This document shows, one piece after another, positions 7,101 through 13,726 of a stretch of 55,908 nt of DNA. The notes beneath the pieces are model-generated. The model saw nothing but the letters and a program-made list of their open reading frames with translations. It made no database searches and was not told where the DNA came from. The translations under genes were made by a program, and so were the position numbers. The stretch's first letter is position 1. Each line of letters starts with the position of its first letter. The stretch is from JBCBTJ01 sp039818665 (lineage in GTDB: Bacteria; Pseudomonadota; Alphaproteobacteria; Caulobacterales; Hyphomonadaceae): contig JBCBTJ010000017.1 of assembly GCA_039818665.1 (NCBI GenBank), positions 1-55,908 on the forward strand, in the 5' to 3' direction.

Positions 7101-7820
7101 TCAAGCCTGGAGCGTGCGCAGCACATCGGCGTACCAGACGGCGTTCAGCCCGAGGATTTCATCCTGTTCCGGATCGCGGGAAAAGGCTTCGAGACGCGAG
7201 GAATGAACGCCGAGCAAGCGCCAGGGGAGCGCCGTTCCCGCCGCCGGGTCGCGCATGACCACCGGCGCGCCGCTTATGCCGCGGTGGGTCCTCGCATCGA
7301 TCAGAAAGTAGCCCTTGCCCTTGAAGCGCAGTCCATAGGACGAGGCGAGACTGGCCTGGCGCGCCACGGGCAGGTGATGCAAGCTGTCCTCGAATCCAAG
7401 CGGGTAGCCCATCGCCAAGAGGCTTGTCCCGATGTCCACATGGGCGCCTGGCGCTGGAAGATGGCGCGGCCCGAAGGCGGCCAGCGTCGCCGTGTCGGGC
7501 AAGGCCGCGCGGTCAATGTCGATCGCCGCGACGTCGACCATTCCGGCGCCGTCGTTCGACTCGCGCCACACGCTCATTCCATTCCGGTAGAGCGGGATGG
7601 AAAAGCCGGTCGACTGGCCAAGATCGAGCCGGTCGGTGTGCAGCTCGATCTCGATCCGGTCCGGCCTGTGCTGCGATGGCTCGTCGAGGACGACATGCCG
7701 GCAGGTTATGAGCTGCAGCGCGTCTCCGGTTTCGAAGAAGAAACCGGTAGCGTTGGTGAGCCCGCGCTGCGCCGCAAACGTGCTGATGCGCACCGTGGTC
7801 AAGAGGAGGGATTCGATCAT
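7101..7820 (-). CDS. Trypsin-like serine protease domain protein, apparently cytosolic
   Basis: 239 aa from ATG 7820. The chymotrypsin-fold triad is recognisable: His42 (ITCRHVV), Asp96 (MVDVAAIDID) and Ser183 (HRGISGAPV), with the YPLGF turn (139-143) typical of trypsin_2 domains. There is no signal peptide and no PDZ domain, unlike DegP/DegQ, so a cytosolic stand-alone protease is likely. The frame is open to 7907, adding MQPSLQAARRRVRDG..., a basic stretch; neither start has a convincing ribosome-binding site, so the N-terminus is uncertain. Short trypsin-like domains without export signals occur as effectors in some bacterial immune systems, but nothing directly links this one to the TIR-LRR pair 1.8 kb away. 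Confidence 0.8.
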   Translation of the reverse strand: MIESLLLTTVRISTFAAQRGLTNATGFFFETGDALQLITCRHVVLDEPSQHRPDRIEIELHTDRLDLGQSTGFSIPLYRNGMSVWRESNDGAGMVDVAAIDIDRAALPDTATLAAFGPRHLPAPGAHVDIGTSLLAMGYPLGFEDSLHHLPVARQASLASSYGLRFKGKGYFLIDARTHRGISGAPVVMRDPAAGTALPWRLLGVHSSRLEAFSRDPEQDEILGLNAVWYADVLRTLQA

Positions 7821-8415
7821 GGGGGTCGCGCGCCCGCGCAGCTCTTGGTCAGATGGCGGCGGGCCGTCGCGCACGCGCCGCCGCGCCGCTTGAAGGCTTG
7901 GCTGCATCCCCGCCGCCGGCGCCCTTTCGGTCGTTGACCACGTTTCCGGCGCCTGACGTCATGTTCGCCCCCTCGCGTTCGAAACGAGCGGACGCCGCGC
8001 CAGCTCTCGTGTTCGATTTTCGGGACGCGTTCAAATGGCGGCCGAGCCTCGCCCGGCGCCCGCCTTGAAGAGATCCGTCCAAACCGCGTCAGGCCTAGAT
8101 GAGGCCGAACCGGTGAATTGCAACCGAAGGCCGCCGCGGCGCCGGCGACGGCCGGGGGGTGCGGGCGAATATGCGACGCCGGCTTTGGGCGCAGGAAGAG
8201 ACATTAGGAAATGGGCCTTGGGTGTGGACTGGGTTTGGCCCCTTTTCGACCGATGCCCGGCGTGCGCTGAGCAACCAAAACCGCTGATCGGGTCGATTGA
8301 TGGTCACGGCTGCACTGCGAACAAACCTGCTGTCCCCCGGGAAGTCCGCTGTGTGAATACGCAGCCAATTAGCTGCGTTTATTGACTCTCAGAAACGTTC
8401 GCGTTATGCAGCCTC
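7821..8415. other. Intergenic region, about 600 bases, no convincing gene
   Basis: Between the divergent protease and ArsR genes. Short open frames on both strands are low in complexity (Ala/Arg/Gly/Pro) and lack homologous-looking motifs. Base composition becomes more AT-rich after about 8200, towards the ArsR promoter. The only structures I can point to are the operator-like inverted repeat at 8359-8378 and the promoter-like hexamers just after it. Confidence 0.6.
8359..8410 (+). promoter_or_regulatory. Putative ArsR operator and promoter
   Basis: ACGCAGC (8359-8365) and GCTGCGT (8372-8378) form a perfect 7-base inverted repeat with a 6-base spacer. Immediately after it, TTGACT (8382-8387) and TATGCA (8405-8410) are spaced by 17 bases, a reasonable -35/-10 pair. 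Transcription would begin at about 8417, at the ATG of 8416, so the ArsR mRNA may be leaderless; no Shine-Dalgarno is visible. The position just upstream of -35 suits autoregulation. Confidence 0.4.
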
Positions 8416-8751
8416 ATGGCTACCTATTCGTCACGCCTCCCGACCATCTTCGGGGCGCTGTCTGATCCAACACGCTTGGCTGTTGTGTCCCAACTGCTTG
8501 AGGGCCCGGCTTCGGTCTCATCCTTGGCCGAACCACACGGAATGGCGCGCCAGTCGTTCATGAAGCACCTCAAGGTGCTGGAAGCTGCGGGGGTCGTCTG
8601 CTCAAGAAAAAAGGGCCGTGTGAGAACCGTTGCACTCAGACCGAATGCCTTGGCGCAGGTTGAAGACTGGGCAAGTCTGCATCGTGCACGTGTGACAAGC
8701 GAATTGGATCGCCTCGGAGAATTTCTCAAAACGAGGACCGGGAATGACTGA
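8416..8751 (+). CDS. ArsR-family winged-helix transcriptional regulator
   Basis: 111 aa. Single winged helix-turn-helix: IFGALSDPTRLAVVSQLLEG (11-30) is the classical ArsR N-terminal helix pair, VSSLAEPHGMARQSFMKHLKVLEAAGVV the recognition helix region, and RKKGRVRTVALRPNAL the wing. I see no metal-binding cysteine pair (one Cys only), so it is probably not a metal sensor. It belongs to the type always found beside an SRPBCC/AHSA1 gene, and here that gene overlaps its end by 8 bases. The pair looks less GC-rich than its surroundings, suggesting recent acquisition (by eye). Confidence 0.85.
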   Translation: MATYSSRLPTIFGALSDPTRLAVVSQLLEGPASVSSLAEPHGMARQSFMKHLKVLEAAGVVCSRKKGRVRTVALRPNALAQVEDWASLHRARVTSELDRLGEFLKTRTGND

Positions 8752-9199
8752 TCAACAGCCACGTGCAGACAGCTTTGAAATAGAACGCTTTTATCCGAAT
8801 TGCCGTGACCATGTCTGGGCGGCATGGGCTGATCGCGAGATGAAGTCCAAATGGTTCGGGAGTGGCCTCACCGAGATGGACTTTCGTGTCGGAGGTGTAG
8901 AACGCGGAGCCTTCAGCAATGACATGGGCGAACACACGAAAGAAGCGACGTTCTTCGAAATCAAGGAAAAGTCGTACATCGTCTACGCTTACTCCATGGC
9001 CATGAACGGAACCGTCCACTCGGTTTCACTTGCGACGGTTCTTTTCGAAGACGAAGGCGGTGGGACTCGACTAACCTATAGGGAACAGATGTGCGTTATT
9101 CCTCCAAGTGACGGTGCAGAGGGTCGGAAACACGGATGGGGCGCATTGCTGGATGGGTTGCATTCGTATTTGGCTGATGACTCGGTTTCTTCAAAGTAG
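8744..9199 (+). CDS. SRPBCC/AHSA1-like ligand-binding protein
   Basis: 151 aa. AHSA1 (Bet v1/START-like) fold: an N-terminal strand FEIERFYPNCRDHVWAAWAD, the conserved KWFGSG stretch near residue 37, central antiparallel strands with LATVLFEDEGGGTRLTYREQM, and a long C-terminal helix GWGALLDGLHSYL. These domains hold a hydrophobic ligand; no catalytic residues can be named. Translationally coupled to the ArsR gene (8-base overlap), the usual partnership in which ArsR controls the operon. A small stem, CCTCAC-GAAG-GTGAGG at 9246-9261, follows the stop and might terminate the transcript, though no T-run follows. Confidence 0.85.
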   Translation: MTDQQPRADSFEIERFYPNCRDHVWAAWADREMKSKWFGSGLTEMDFRVGGVERGAFSNDMGEHTKEATFFEIKEKSYIVYAYSMAMNGTVHSVSLATVLFEDEGGGTRLTYREQMCVIPPSDGAEGRKHGWGALLDGLHSYLADDSVSSK

Positions 9200-9346
9200 G
9201 CATGCTGCCAGCTACCCGCCCATCTTATGCAACTATTCGCGACATCCTCACGAAGGTGAGGTTGGGCTTAAGGCCGCCGTTCACCTTAAACCTGAGCAGT
9301 GACAGCTTCCGGCGATCCGCTAGCGTCTCCTTCCGGGATTTTGCAG

Positions 9347-9499
9347 ACCCGCCAAAACACCGCGCCTGTCCCCGCGGGCCCAACGCGTCTAAAACCATCC
9401 CATGAAAACCACCCCCGACACCCATGTGCCGCTGCCCGATTGGCGCGAATTTCCGCTTGAGGAGATGCGCGCTCGGGCCATTGAGTTCTAAAAAGATAT
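9347..9499 (+). repeat. Left copy of a ~150-base direct repeat (nitroreductase 5' region)
   Basis: This stretch matches 10594-10746, the leader and first ~33 codons of the intact nitroreductase gene. Within the 90 aligned coding bases only 4 differ, so the duplication is recent; the non-coding leader is somewhat less conserved. The two copies face the same way and flank the SRAP cassette. Confidence 0.9.
9402..9491 (+). pseudogene. Truncated nitroreductase 5' fragment
   Basis: ATG 9402 opens MKTTPDTHVPLPDWREFPLE..., identical at the start to the intact nitroreductase at 10649. It runs only 29 codons before TAA at 9489-9491, where the intact gene has CAA. Homology ends a few bases later (about 9499), where the inserted DNA begins. 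It is a broken duplicate, probably without function, left by the event that placed the SRAP cassette here. Confidence 0.88.
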
Positions 9500-9508
9500 T
9501 CATAACCC

Positions 9509-9540
9509 GTAGGGTGCATCAGCCAACGGGCGATCCACCG
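9509..9540 (+). repeat. REP-like imperfect hairpin, left cassette edge
   Basis: GTAGGGTGCATC is followed by an 11-base loop and GATCCACCG. Arms 9512-9520 and 9532-9540 pair at 7 of 9 positions. It shares its 5' side (CCCGTAGG-TGCATC), arm length and loop length with the hairpin at 10552-10583 and sits at the point where nitroreductase homology stops. Confidence 0.55.
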
Positions 9541-9586
9541 TCGCTTGTTGCTACGAGGCGTGGTGCATCGCGCTCACTCCAAGGGT

Positions 9587-10261
9587 TCAGACTTGATCGA
9601 TCAGCGATCTGCCTTGATTGCTGACGTTTCCGACCGCCTTTCCAACCTTCCACCAGCGCATGCGGTTTGCCTCGAAAGCTCTCAGGAGGTCGGACCGGTC
9701 TTCAGGTTTAGACAAAAGCCAATCCCGGTAGTGTTCCGGCCGAAGCAATCCCGGCATTCGCGAATGCACCTCTTCCAAGCCGTCTCGTGCTGGCTGAGTG
9801 ATGATGGTGAAGCTGTCGAACAAATCCTCTTGATCTGCCTTGGCGCTGTCCCAAAGGCCAGCCACCGCGAAACAGCGATGGTTGGTCTCCATCGAGATCG
9901 CCCAGGGCTGCTTGGCCCCCTTCGGCCCGGTCCATTCATACCAGCCGGACAGGAGCGCCAGGCAGGGCCGATCCTTCCACGCGGCGCGATAGGATGCCGA
10001 CGTCGCCGCCGATTCTATACGGGCGTTGAAGGTGGACGCTTTCCATTCTGACAGCGGCTTGTGAAAGAAACGCGGGATCAATCCCCACCGCGCCATGCGG
10101 ATCTCGACGCCGTCTTCGGTTTGGACCGCGATCGGTGATTGTTGTGTCGGCGCGACATTGTAGGCTTCGCCATGCGGCTCTTCGGGATCGTCCCCCGTGA
10201 GATCGAGTGCGTCGCGGTAATTGTGCCAGCTCACATCTTCACGGAAAAATCGGCCACACAT
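9587..10261 (-). CDS. SRAP (SOS response-associated peptidase) family protein, YedK/HMCES type
   Basis: 224 aa, the usual YedK length. The protein starts MCGRF, giving the invariant Cys2 that forms a thiazolidine crosslink with abasic sites in single-stranded DNA. Also present are NVAPTQ, MARWGLIP, FNARIES, the SGWYEW motif with the catalytic Glu, and the late His-containing EVHSRMP. Cytosolic DNA-damage shield. It lies within a cassette bounded by the duplicated nitroreductase 5' region and begins directly after (0 bases) the stop of the small zinc-ribbon gene, so the two form an operon. SRAP genes are common on mobile elements and phages. Confidence 0.93.
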   Translation of the reverse strand: MCGRFFREDVSWHNYRDALDLTGDDPEEPHGEAYNVAPTQQSPIAVQTEDGVEIRMARWGLIPRFFHKPLSEWKASTFNARIESAATSASYRAAWKDRPCLALLSGWYEWTGPKGAKQPWAISMETNHRCFAVAGLWDSAKADQEDLFDSFTIITQPARDGLEEVHSRMPGLLRPEHYRDWLLSKPEDRSDLLRAFEANRMRWWKVGKAVGNVSNQGRSLIDQV

Positions 10262-10507
10262 TTAGCGCGTCACTCCGTTTGGCCCGAGATACGGCTTCCA
10301 GCGGCATTCCCAGGTCATAGGGTTCGGCCATCTGCACTCAGGGCAGATCTTACTGTCGAAGAATGTCGGCACGCTCTCATGGGGCGGCAAGGACTCGATC
10401 GGATGTTCCGCGCGCCAGTAACAGAGGCTGCAGACGCAGCTCTCGACGATTTGGAACACGCGGCCTTCAGAAGCCATCTCGGCGAACGTTTGAGCTCTGC
10501 GGTTCAC
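10262..10507 (-). CDS. Small cysteine-rich (zinc-ribbon-like) hypothetical protein
   Basis: 81 aa. Two CxxC pairs, CSLC (27-30 region) and CPEC (55-58 region), suggest one zinc site; the C-terminus is Trp/Pro-rich (CRWPNPMTWECRWKPYLGP). I do not recognise a family. The stop abuts the SRAP start codon with no gap, so the genes are very likely co-translated and arrived together. A DNA- or protein-binding accessory to SRAP would be a guess. An additional CVC just before the first pair gives it an unusually high cysteine content for its size. Confidence 0.6.
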   Translation of the reverse strand: MNRRAQTFAEMASEGRVFQIVESCVCSLCYWRAEHPIESLPPHESVPTFFDSKICPECRWPNPMTWECRWKPYLGPNGVTR

Positions 10508-10551
10508 GTCTTCACTCTTGTGTCTGAGACCATCGTTCTCGTTATAGCCCC

Positions 10552-10583
10552 GTAGGATGCATCGCGCTGCCCTTGATGCAACC
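10552..10583 (+). repeat. REP-like hairpin, right cassette edge
   Basis: GTAGGATGCATC, an 11-base loop, then GATGCAACC: arms 10555-10563 and 10575-10583 pair at 8 of 9 positions. Same orientation, arm length and loop length as the element at 9509-9540. It lies just before the right-hand copy of the nitroreductase leader. Confidence 0.6.
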
Positions 10584-10593
10584 GTCGGCTAAG

Positions 10594-10746
10594 CCGTCTA
10601 GAAACACAGCACCTGTCCCCGCGCGCCCAACGCGTCTAAAACGCCCCCATGAAAACCACCCCCGACACCCATGTGCCGCTGCCCGATTGGCGCGAATTTC
10701 CGCTTGAGGAGATGCGCGCCCGCGCCCTTGAGTTCCAAAAAGATAT
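10594..10746 (+). repeat. Right copy of the ~150-base direct repeat
   Basis: Leader and first ~33 codons of the intact nitroreductase; partner of 9347-9499. Shared leader words are CCTGTCCCCGCG and CCCAACGCGTCTAAAAC just upstream of the ATG, so both copies also carry the same promoter-proximal DNA. Confidence 0.9.
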
Positions 10747-11329
10747 GCGTCGGCGCCGCTCCGTGCGTTCTTTTTCGGAACGGGAAGTGCCGCGCGACCT
10801 GATCGAGGCCTGCGTGGCGGCCGCCGGGTCGGCGCCGTCCGGGGCGAACCATCAGCCCTGGCATTTCGCCTGTGTCGGCTCGGCCGAGGTCAAGCGGCGC
10901 ATCCGGACCGCGGCCGAGGCCGAGGAGCGGGCGTTCTACGCCGGCCGGGCGGCCGAGGAATGGCTCGACGCGCTCGCCCCGATCGGCACCGACGCGGAAA
11001 AACCCTATATGGAGATCGCGCCCTGGCTGATCTGCATTTTCGCCCAGCGCCGCGGCGGCGTCCGCGAGGGCGAGGACCGCAAGAATTACTACATCAACGA
11101 AAGCGTCGGCATCGCCACCGGCCTGCTCATCGCGGCCTGCCACCGCGCCGGCCTCGCCACCCTCGTCCACACGCCGAACCCGATGAGCTTCCTCAACGAG
11201 ATTTGTAATCGTCCGTCTACGGAGAAACCCTTTTTGATCCTCGTCGCTGGCTATCCGGCCGCGGACGCCATGGCGCCGAAACACGCCCTCGTCAAAAAGC
11301 CGCTGGAGGCGATTTCGAGCTTCTTGTGA
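10649..11329 (+). CDS. Nitroreductase-family flavoprotein (BluB/iodotyrosine-deiodinase-like)
   Basis: 226 aa FMN-dependent oxidoreductase. RRRRSVRSFSEREVPRDLIE (34-53) is the FMN-phosphate binding start, APSGANHQPWHF the next conserved block, and INESVGIATGLLIAACHRAGLATLVHTPNPMSFLNEI the segment typical of the IYD/BluB-like branch. It ends with FLILVAGYPA and AISSFL. The substrate is unknown; BluB itself makes dimethylbenzimidazole, but this branch also contains dehalogenases and nitro reductases. Its 5' end is duplicated 1.25 kb upstream. The intact copy retains the full gene and the same leader. Confidence 0.87.
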   Translation: MKTTPDTHVPLPDWREFPLEEMRARALEFQKDMRRRRSVRSFSEREVPRDLIEACVAAAGSAPSGANHQPWHFACVGSAEVKRRIRTAAEAEERAFYAGRAAEEWLDALAPIGTDAEKPYMEIAPWLICIFAQRRGGVREGEDRKNYYINESVGIATGLLIAACHRAGLATLVHTPNPMSFLNEICNRPSTEKPFLILVAGYPAADAMAPKHALVKKPLEAISSFL

Positions 11330-11370
11330 GCGCGTGTTTACGAGTAGTATCGATGCGGGCCCGCACCGGG

Positions 11371-11513
11371 ACTCAAAGCCCAATATCCATAGGCCCTGTT
11401 TTCCGGGATCGGCACTGTCGATGCACGCGCCTTTAGAGTCCCAATGGGTGAAAAAGATCGAAGTGAATCAAGGGCTTTTATGGGCGCGTCCCGTTCCGGG
11501 ACAGTTCACTTGG
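11371..11513 (-). repeat. Dispersed intergenic repeat, copy 1
   Basis: A 143-base stretch related to 43348-43490, also 143 bases, by eye about 65-70 % alike with small indels. Shared blocks include CATAGGCCC, ACTGTCGAT, ACGCGCCTTT and a hairpin GTCCCG-GAA-CGGGAC. On the minus strand it begins at the stop codon of the lipoprotein gene (AAGTGA), so that gene's 3' end lies inside the repeat. Confidence 0.75.
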
Positions 11514-11874
11514 TGAAAGGCCGGCAAGCCACCCCAGGCAAGGGATAAGCCTCATTCAATCCATCAATCACGACGCAGGCTTCGCCCCGGAGCCGCAGCT
11601 CGAACACAGTCGGTTTGGCGGGGCTGCGCGTCTCGTTCGGGTGCAGCGGCGGGGGCAACACGGTGAGCGTGGGCGAGGCCGTCGGGTCGCCGGGGCCGAG
11701 TGTGATCTCGGCCCGCCCGACCGCCGCGGCGAGCACGGATTTCACCGTCGCCATAGTGGCGTCGTCGGCCGATTCGAGCACGGCCGGAGCGTCCGCGGGG
11801 CCGGCGGTTTGGCAGGCTGCGAGCGGCCAGAGGCTGGCGAGGAGGGCGGGCCAGGCGCGCTTTGATGGGGTCAT
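11506..11874 (-). CDS. Small lipoprotein of unknown function
   Basis: 122 aa. Lipoprotein signal: basic start MTPSKR, hydrophobic core, lipobox LAAC with the lipidated Cys at 21. The remainder includes TMATVKSVLAAAVGRAEITLGP and ends with an FELRLRGEACVVIDGLNEAYPLPGVAC segment; the two late cysteines may form a disulfide. ATG 11874 has GAGGAG upstream. It starts 17 bases after the S41 protease stop, so the two are probably one transcript and both go to the envelope. No recognised family. Confidence 0.75.
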   Translation of the reverse strand: MTPSKRAWPALLASLWPLAACQTAGPADAPAVLESADDATMATVKSVLAAAVGRAEITLGPGDPTASPTLTVLPPPLHPNETRSPAKPTVFELRLRGEACVVIDGLNEAYPLPGVACRPFTK

Positions 11875-11891
11875 GGCCGGCTCCTCGCGGC

Positions 11892-13580
11892 TTAATAGGG
11901 CATCCGCATGTCGCGGTTATTGTTGAGGAAATCCTCCGCGGGCGTCGCGGCCGTGGTGGCGAGGGCGCCCTTCTCCGCGCCGCGATAGGCGGTCTGCGGG
12001 GTGAGCTTGGCCAAGGCCGTGGCGGCGGGCGGCGAGCAGTCGCCGGTGTCGCGATAGGTGAGGGCGGCGGCCAGCAGCGCCTCGCTCGTATCGCCGAGCT
12101 CGGTGTTGATGTCGTCGGCGACGACGCAGCCCGGCAGGCGCACGCCGAAGCCGAAGCTGGAGGCCTCCGGCACGAACCCGTCGGCGTACTCGCCAAAGCC
12201 CTGATCGTTCACGCCCTGGAACTGGATCGTGTAATAGGTCTCGCCGCAATTGTCGGTCGGATAGAACCCGTAGGGCTTCCCGCAGGTCACATCCCCCACC
12301 AAAATCACAGAAACCCCCACCCCCCGAAGCCCATTGATCACGGCCTCGCTGGCGCTGCAGGTGCCGGCGGTGGAAAGGATGAAAACGCGAGGTAAATCAA
12401 GGCTGTCGAGCGGCGCGCCATTGACGAGCGAGAAGCCGAGTCCGGTGTCGTAGAAGGGCACGGGGCTATTAAATTCGCCCGTGACGGGGTTCACATTGCC
12501 GGCGTCGTCATTGAAGCGCAAAAGCTCGAATGTGCGCCCGGATGTCTGCGCGTCGCCGGCGATCATGTAGCCGAGTTGCGCCGCCACGGCGAGCAGTCCG
12601 CCGCCATTGTATCGGAGGTCCAACACCAGGTCCTCCACCCCCTCGGCCGCCAGCGAAGACATCGCCTCAGCGAGGTCCCGTTCAGACTCGAAGGGGCTGA
12701 AAGTATTGAATAAAAGATAGCCGACCTTGCCCGTCGGCGTGTCGATGACGGAGAACCGATTCACTGGTTTGGGCGAGATATCGGCCGAGGTGATGGTCAC
12801 CGTGCGCGTCGAGGCCGCGCCCGGATCCTGGACGACGAACGTGTGCGTCTCGCCGGCGGTCGCCGGGAACAGGCCGTTGTTCAGCGTGTCAATCTCCGCC
12901 TGCGTCGCCCCGCCATTGACGAGATCGACCCCGTCCACCTCCAAAATCCGCGTCCCCCGCTGGAATTGCGGCTGACCCATGATCGCCTCCGCGGCCGGCG
13001 AGTCCGGCTCCGTGTAGCGGATGCGATAGTCGCGCGGCGGCGTGTTGGAGAAAACGAGCAGGCTGTAGCCGTAGCTGGCGCTGGGCGCGGAATTGCGGCG
13101 CGCTAAGAACTCCTCGGTCGGTTCGCTGAAATGAAAATCGTCCCGGTCCTCGCCGGACGGCTCCACCGCGAAGGTGCGCAGCTGCGCGAAATAAGCGAGG
13201 CGGTCGTTGAACCCCGCCGGATCGCGATCAACGACCTCGTCGTTCCACAAATAAGTCTCATTGGTCCAAGACCGCAGCCAGAAATTCTCCAGCAGCGTCG
13301 AGCCCGGCTCATCTGGAAAGCCGTTGCCTTCGATATCGACGCCGCTGCGCGGGGTCTCGCACTGCGCCTCGAACTCGCCCGAGGCCTCAAAGACGCCGGC
13401 CGTGAACGTCGGGGCGGAGCTGACCGGGGGCGGCGGGGGAGGCGGCGCGGCGACCGGCGGAGGCGGCGGCGACGTGATCGCGGCCCCGGTCGGGCTCGGA
13501 CCGCCATCGCTGCACGCCGCGAGAAGCGGCCCGGCCGCTATGGCCAATACCGCCAATCCAAGTCTCGCCGAACTCGCCAT
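11892..13580 (-). CDS. S41-family (C-terminal-processing-type) serine protease lipoprotein
   Basis: 562 aa. Lipobox LLAAC puts the lipidated Cys at 23, followed by a Pro-rich linker (about 30-57). A PDZ-like region around 165-270 contains GTRILEVDGVDLVNGG. The S41 protease core has DLRYNGGGLL (321-330), the nucleophile region TAGTCSASEA (Ser409/Ser411) and the general-base Lys435 (TCGKPYG). It is a periplasmic or outer-membrane-anchored protease of the CtpA/Prc class, though the order and short N-terminal part resemble the Bacteroides/caulobacter-type S41 lipoproteins more than Prc. Several cysteines near the active site could form disulfides. Likely co-transcribed with the small lipoprotein downstream. 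Confidence 0.9.
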   Translation of the reverse strand: MASSARLGLAVLAIAAGPLLAACSDGGPSPTGAAITSPPPPPVAAPPPPPPPVSSAPTFTAGVFEASGEFEAQCETPRSGVDIEGNGFPDEPGSTLLENFWLRSWTNETYLWNDEVVDRDPAGFNDRLAYFAQLRTFAVEPSGEDRDDFHFSEPTEEFLARRNSAPSASYGYSLLVFSNTPPRDYRIRYTEPDSPAAEAIMGQPQFQRGTRILEVDGVDLVNGGATQAEIDTLNNGLFPATAGETHTFVVQDPGAASTRTVTITSADISPKPVNRFSVIDTPTGKVGYLLFNTFSPFESERDLAEAMSSLAAEGVEDLVLDLRYNGGGLLAVAAQLGYMIAGDAQTSGRTFELLRFNDDAGNVNPVTGEFNSPVPFYDTGLGFSLVNGAPLDSLDLPRVFILSTAGTCSASEAVINGLRGVGVSVILVGDVTCGKPYGFYPTDNCGETYYTIQFQGVNDQGFGEYADGFVPEASSFGFGVRLPGCVVADDINTELGDTSEALLAAALTYRDTGDCSPPAATALAKLTPQTAYRGAEKGALATTAATPAEDFLNNNRDMRMPY

Positions 13581-13726
13581 GCGCCCGCCTTCTCACGCTA
13601 TCGTGTCTCTCTATCGGCTATGGATAGCGGCCGTTGCGGGAGAGGCAATGGGGCCGCGGCACGCTCTGGCGATCTAGAGTGGTTTCGACCGGTCGCGGGC
13701 CAAAACGCGGGCATTCGCCTATTTCT

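Noticed and set aside
7849..8385. Small open frames on both strands upstream of the ArsR gene
   Set aside because: Low-complexity Ala/Arg/Gly/Pro translation, no ribosome-binding site and no family resemblance.
9225..9503. 92-codon minus-strand frame with a second look-alike at 10598-11383
   Set aside because: The similarity of the two comes from the duplicated nitroreductase 5' DNA read backwards, not from a protein family.
8300..10600. Prophage or integrative element
   Set aside because: The ArsR/SRPBCC and SRAP region looks less GC-rich and SRAP is common on phages, but no integrase, terminase, structural or att-like tRNA sequence is present.
11334..11516. 60-codon plus-strand frame downstream of the nitroreductase
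   Set aside because: Lies inside the dispersed intergenic repeat; the other copy does not keep the frame.
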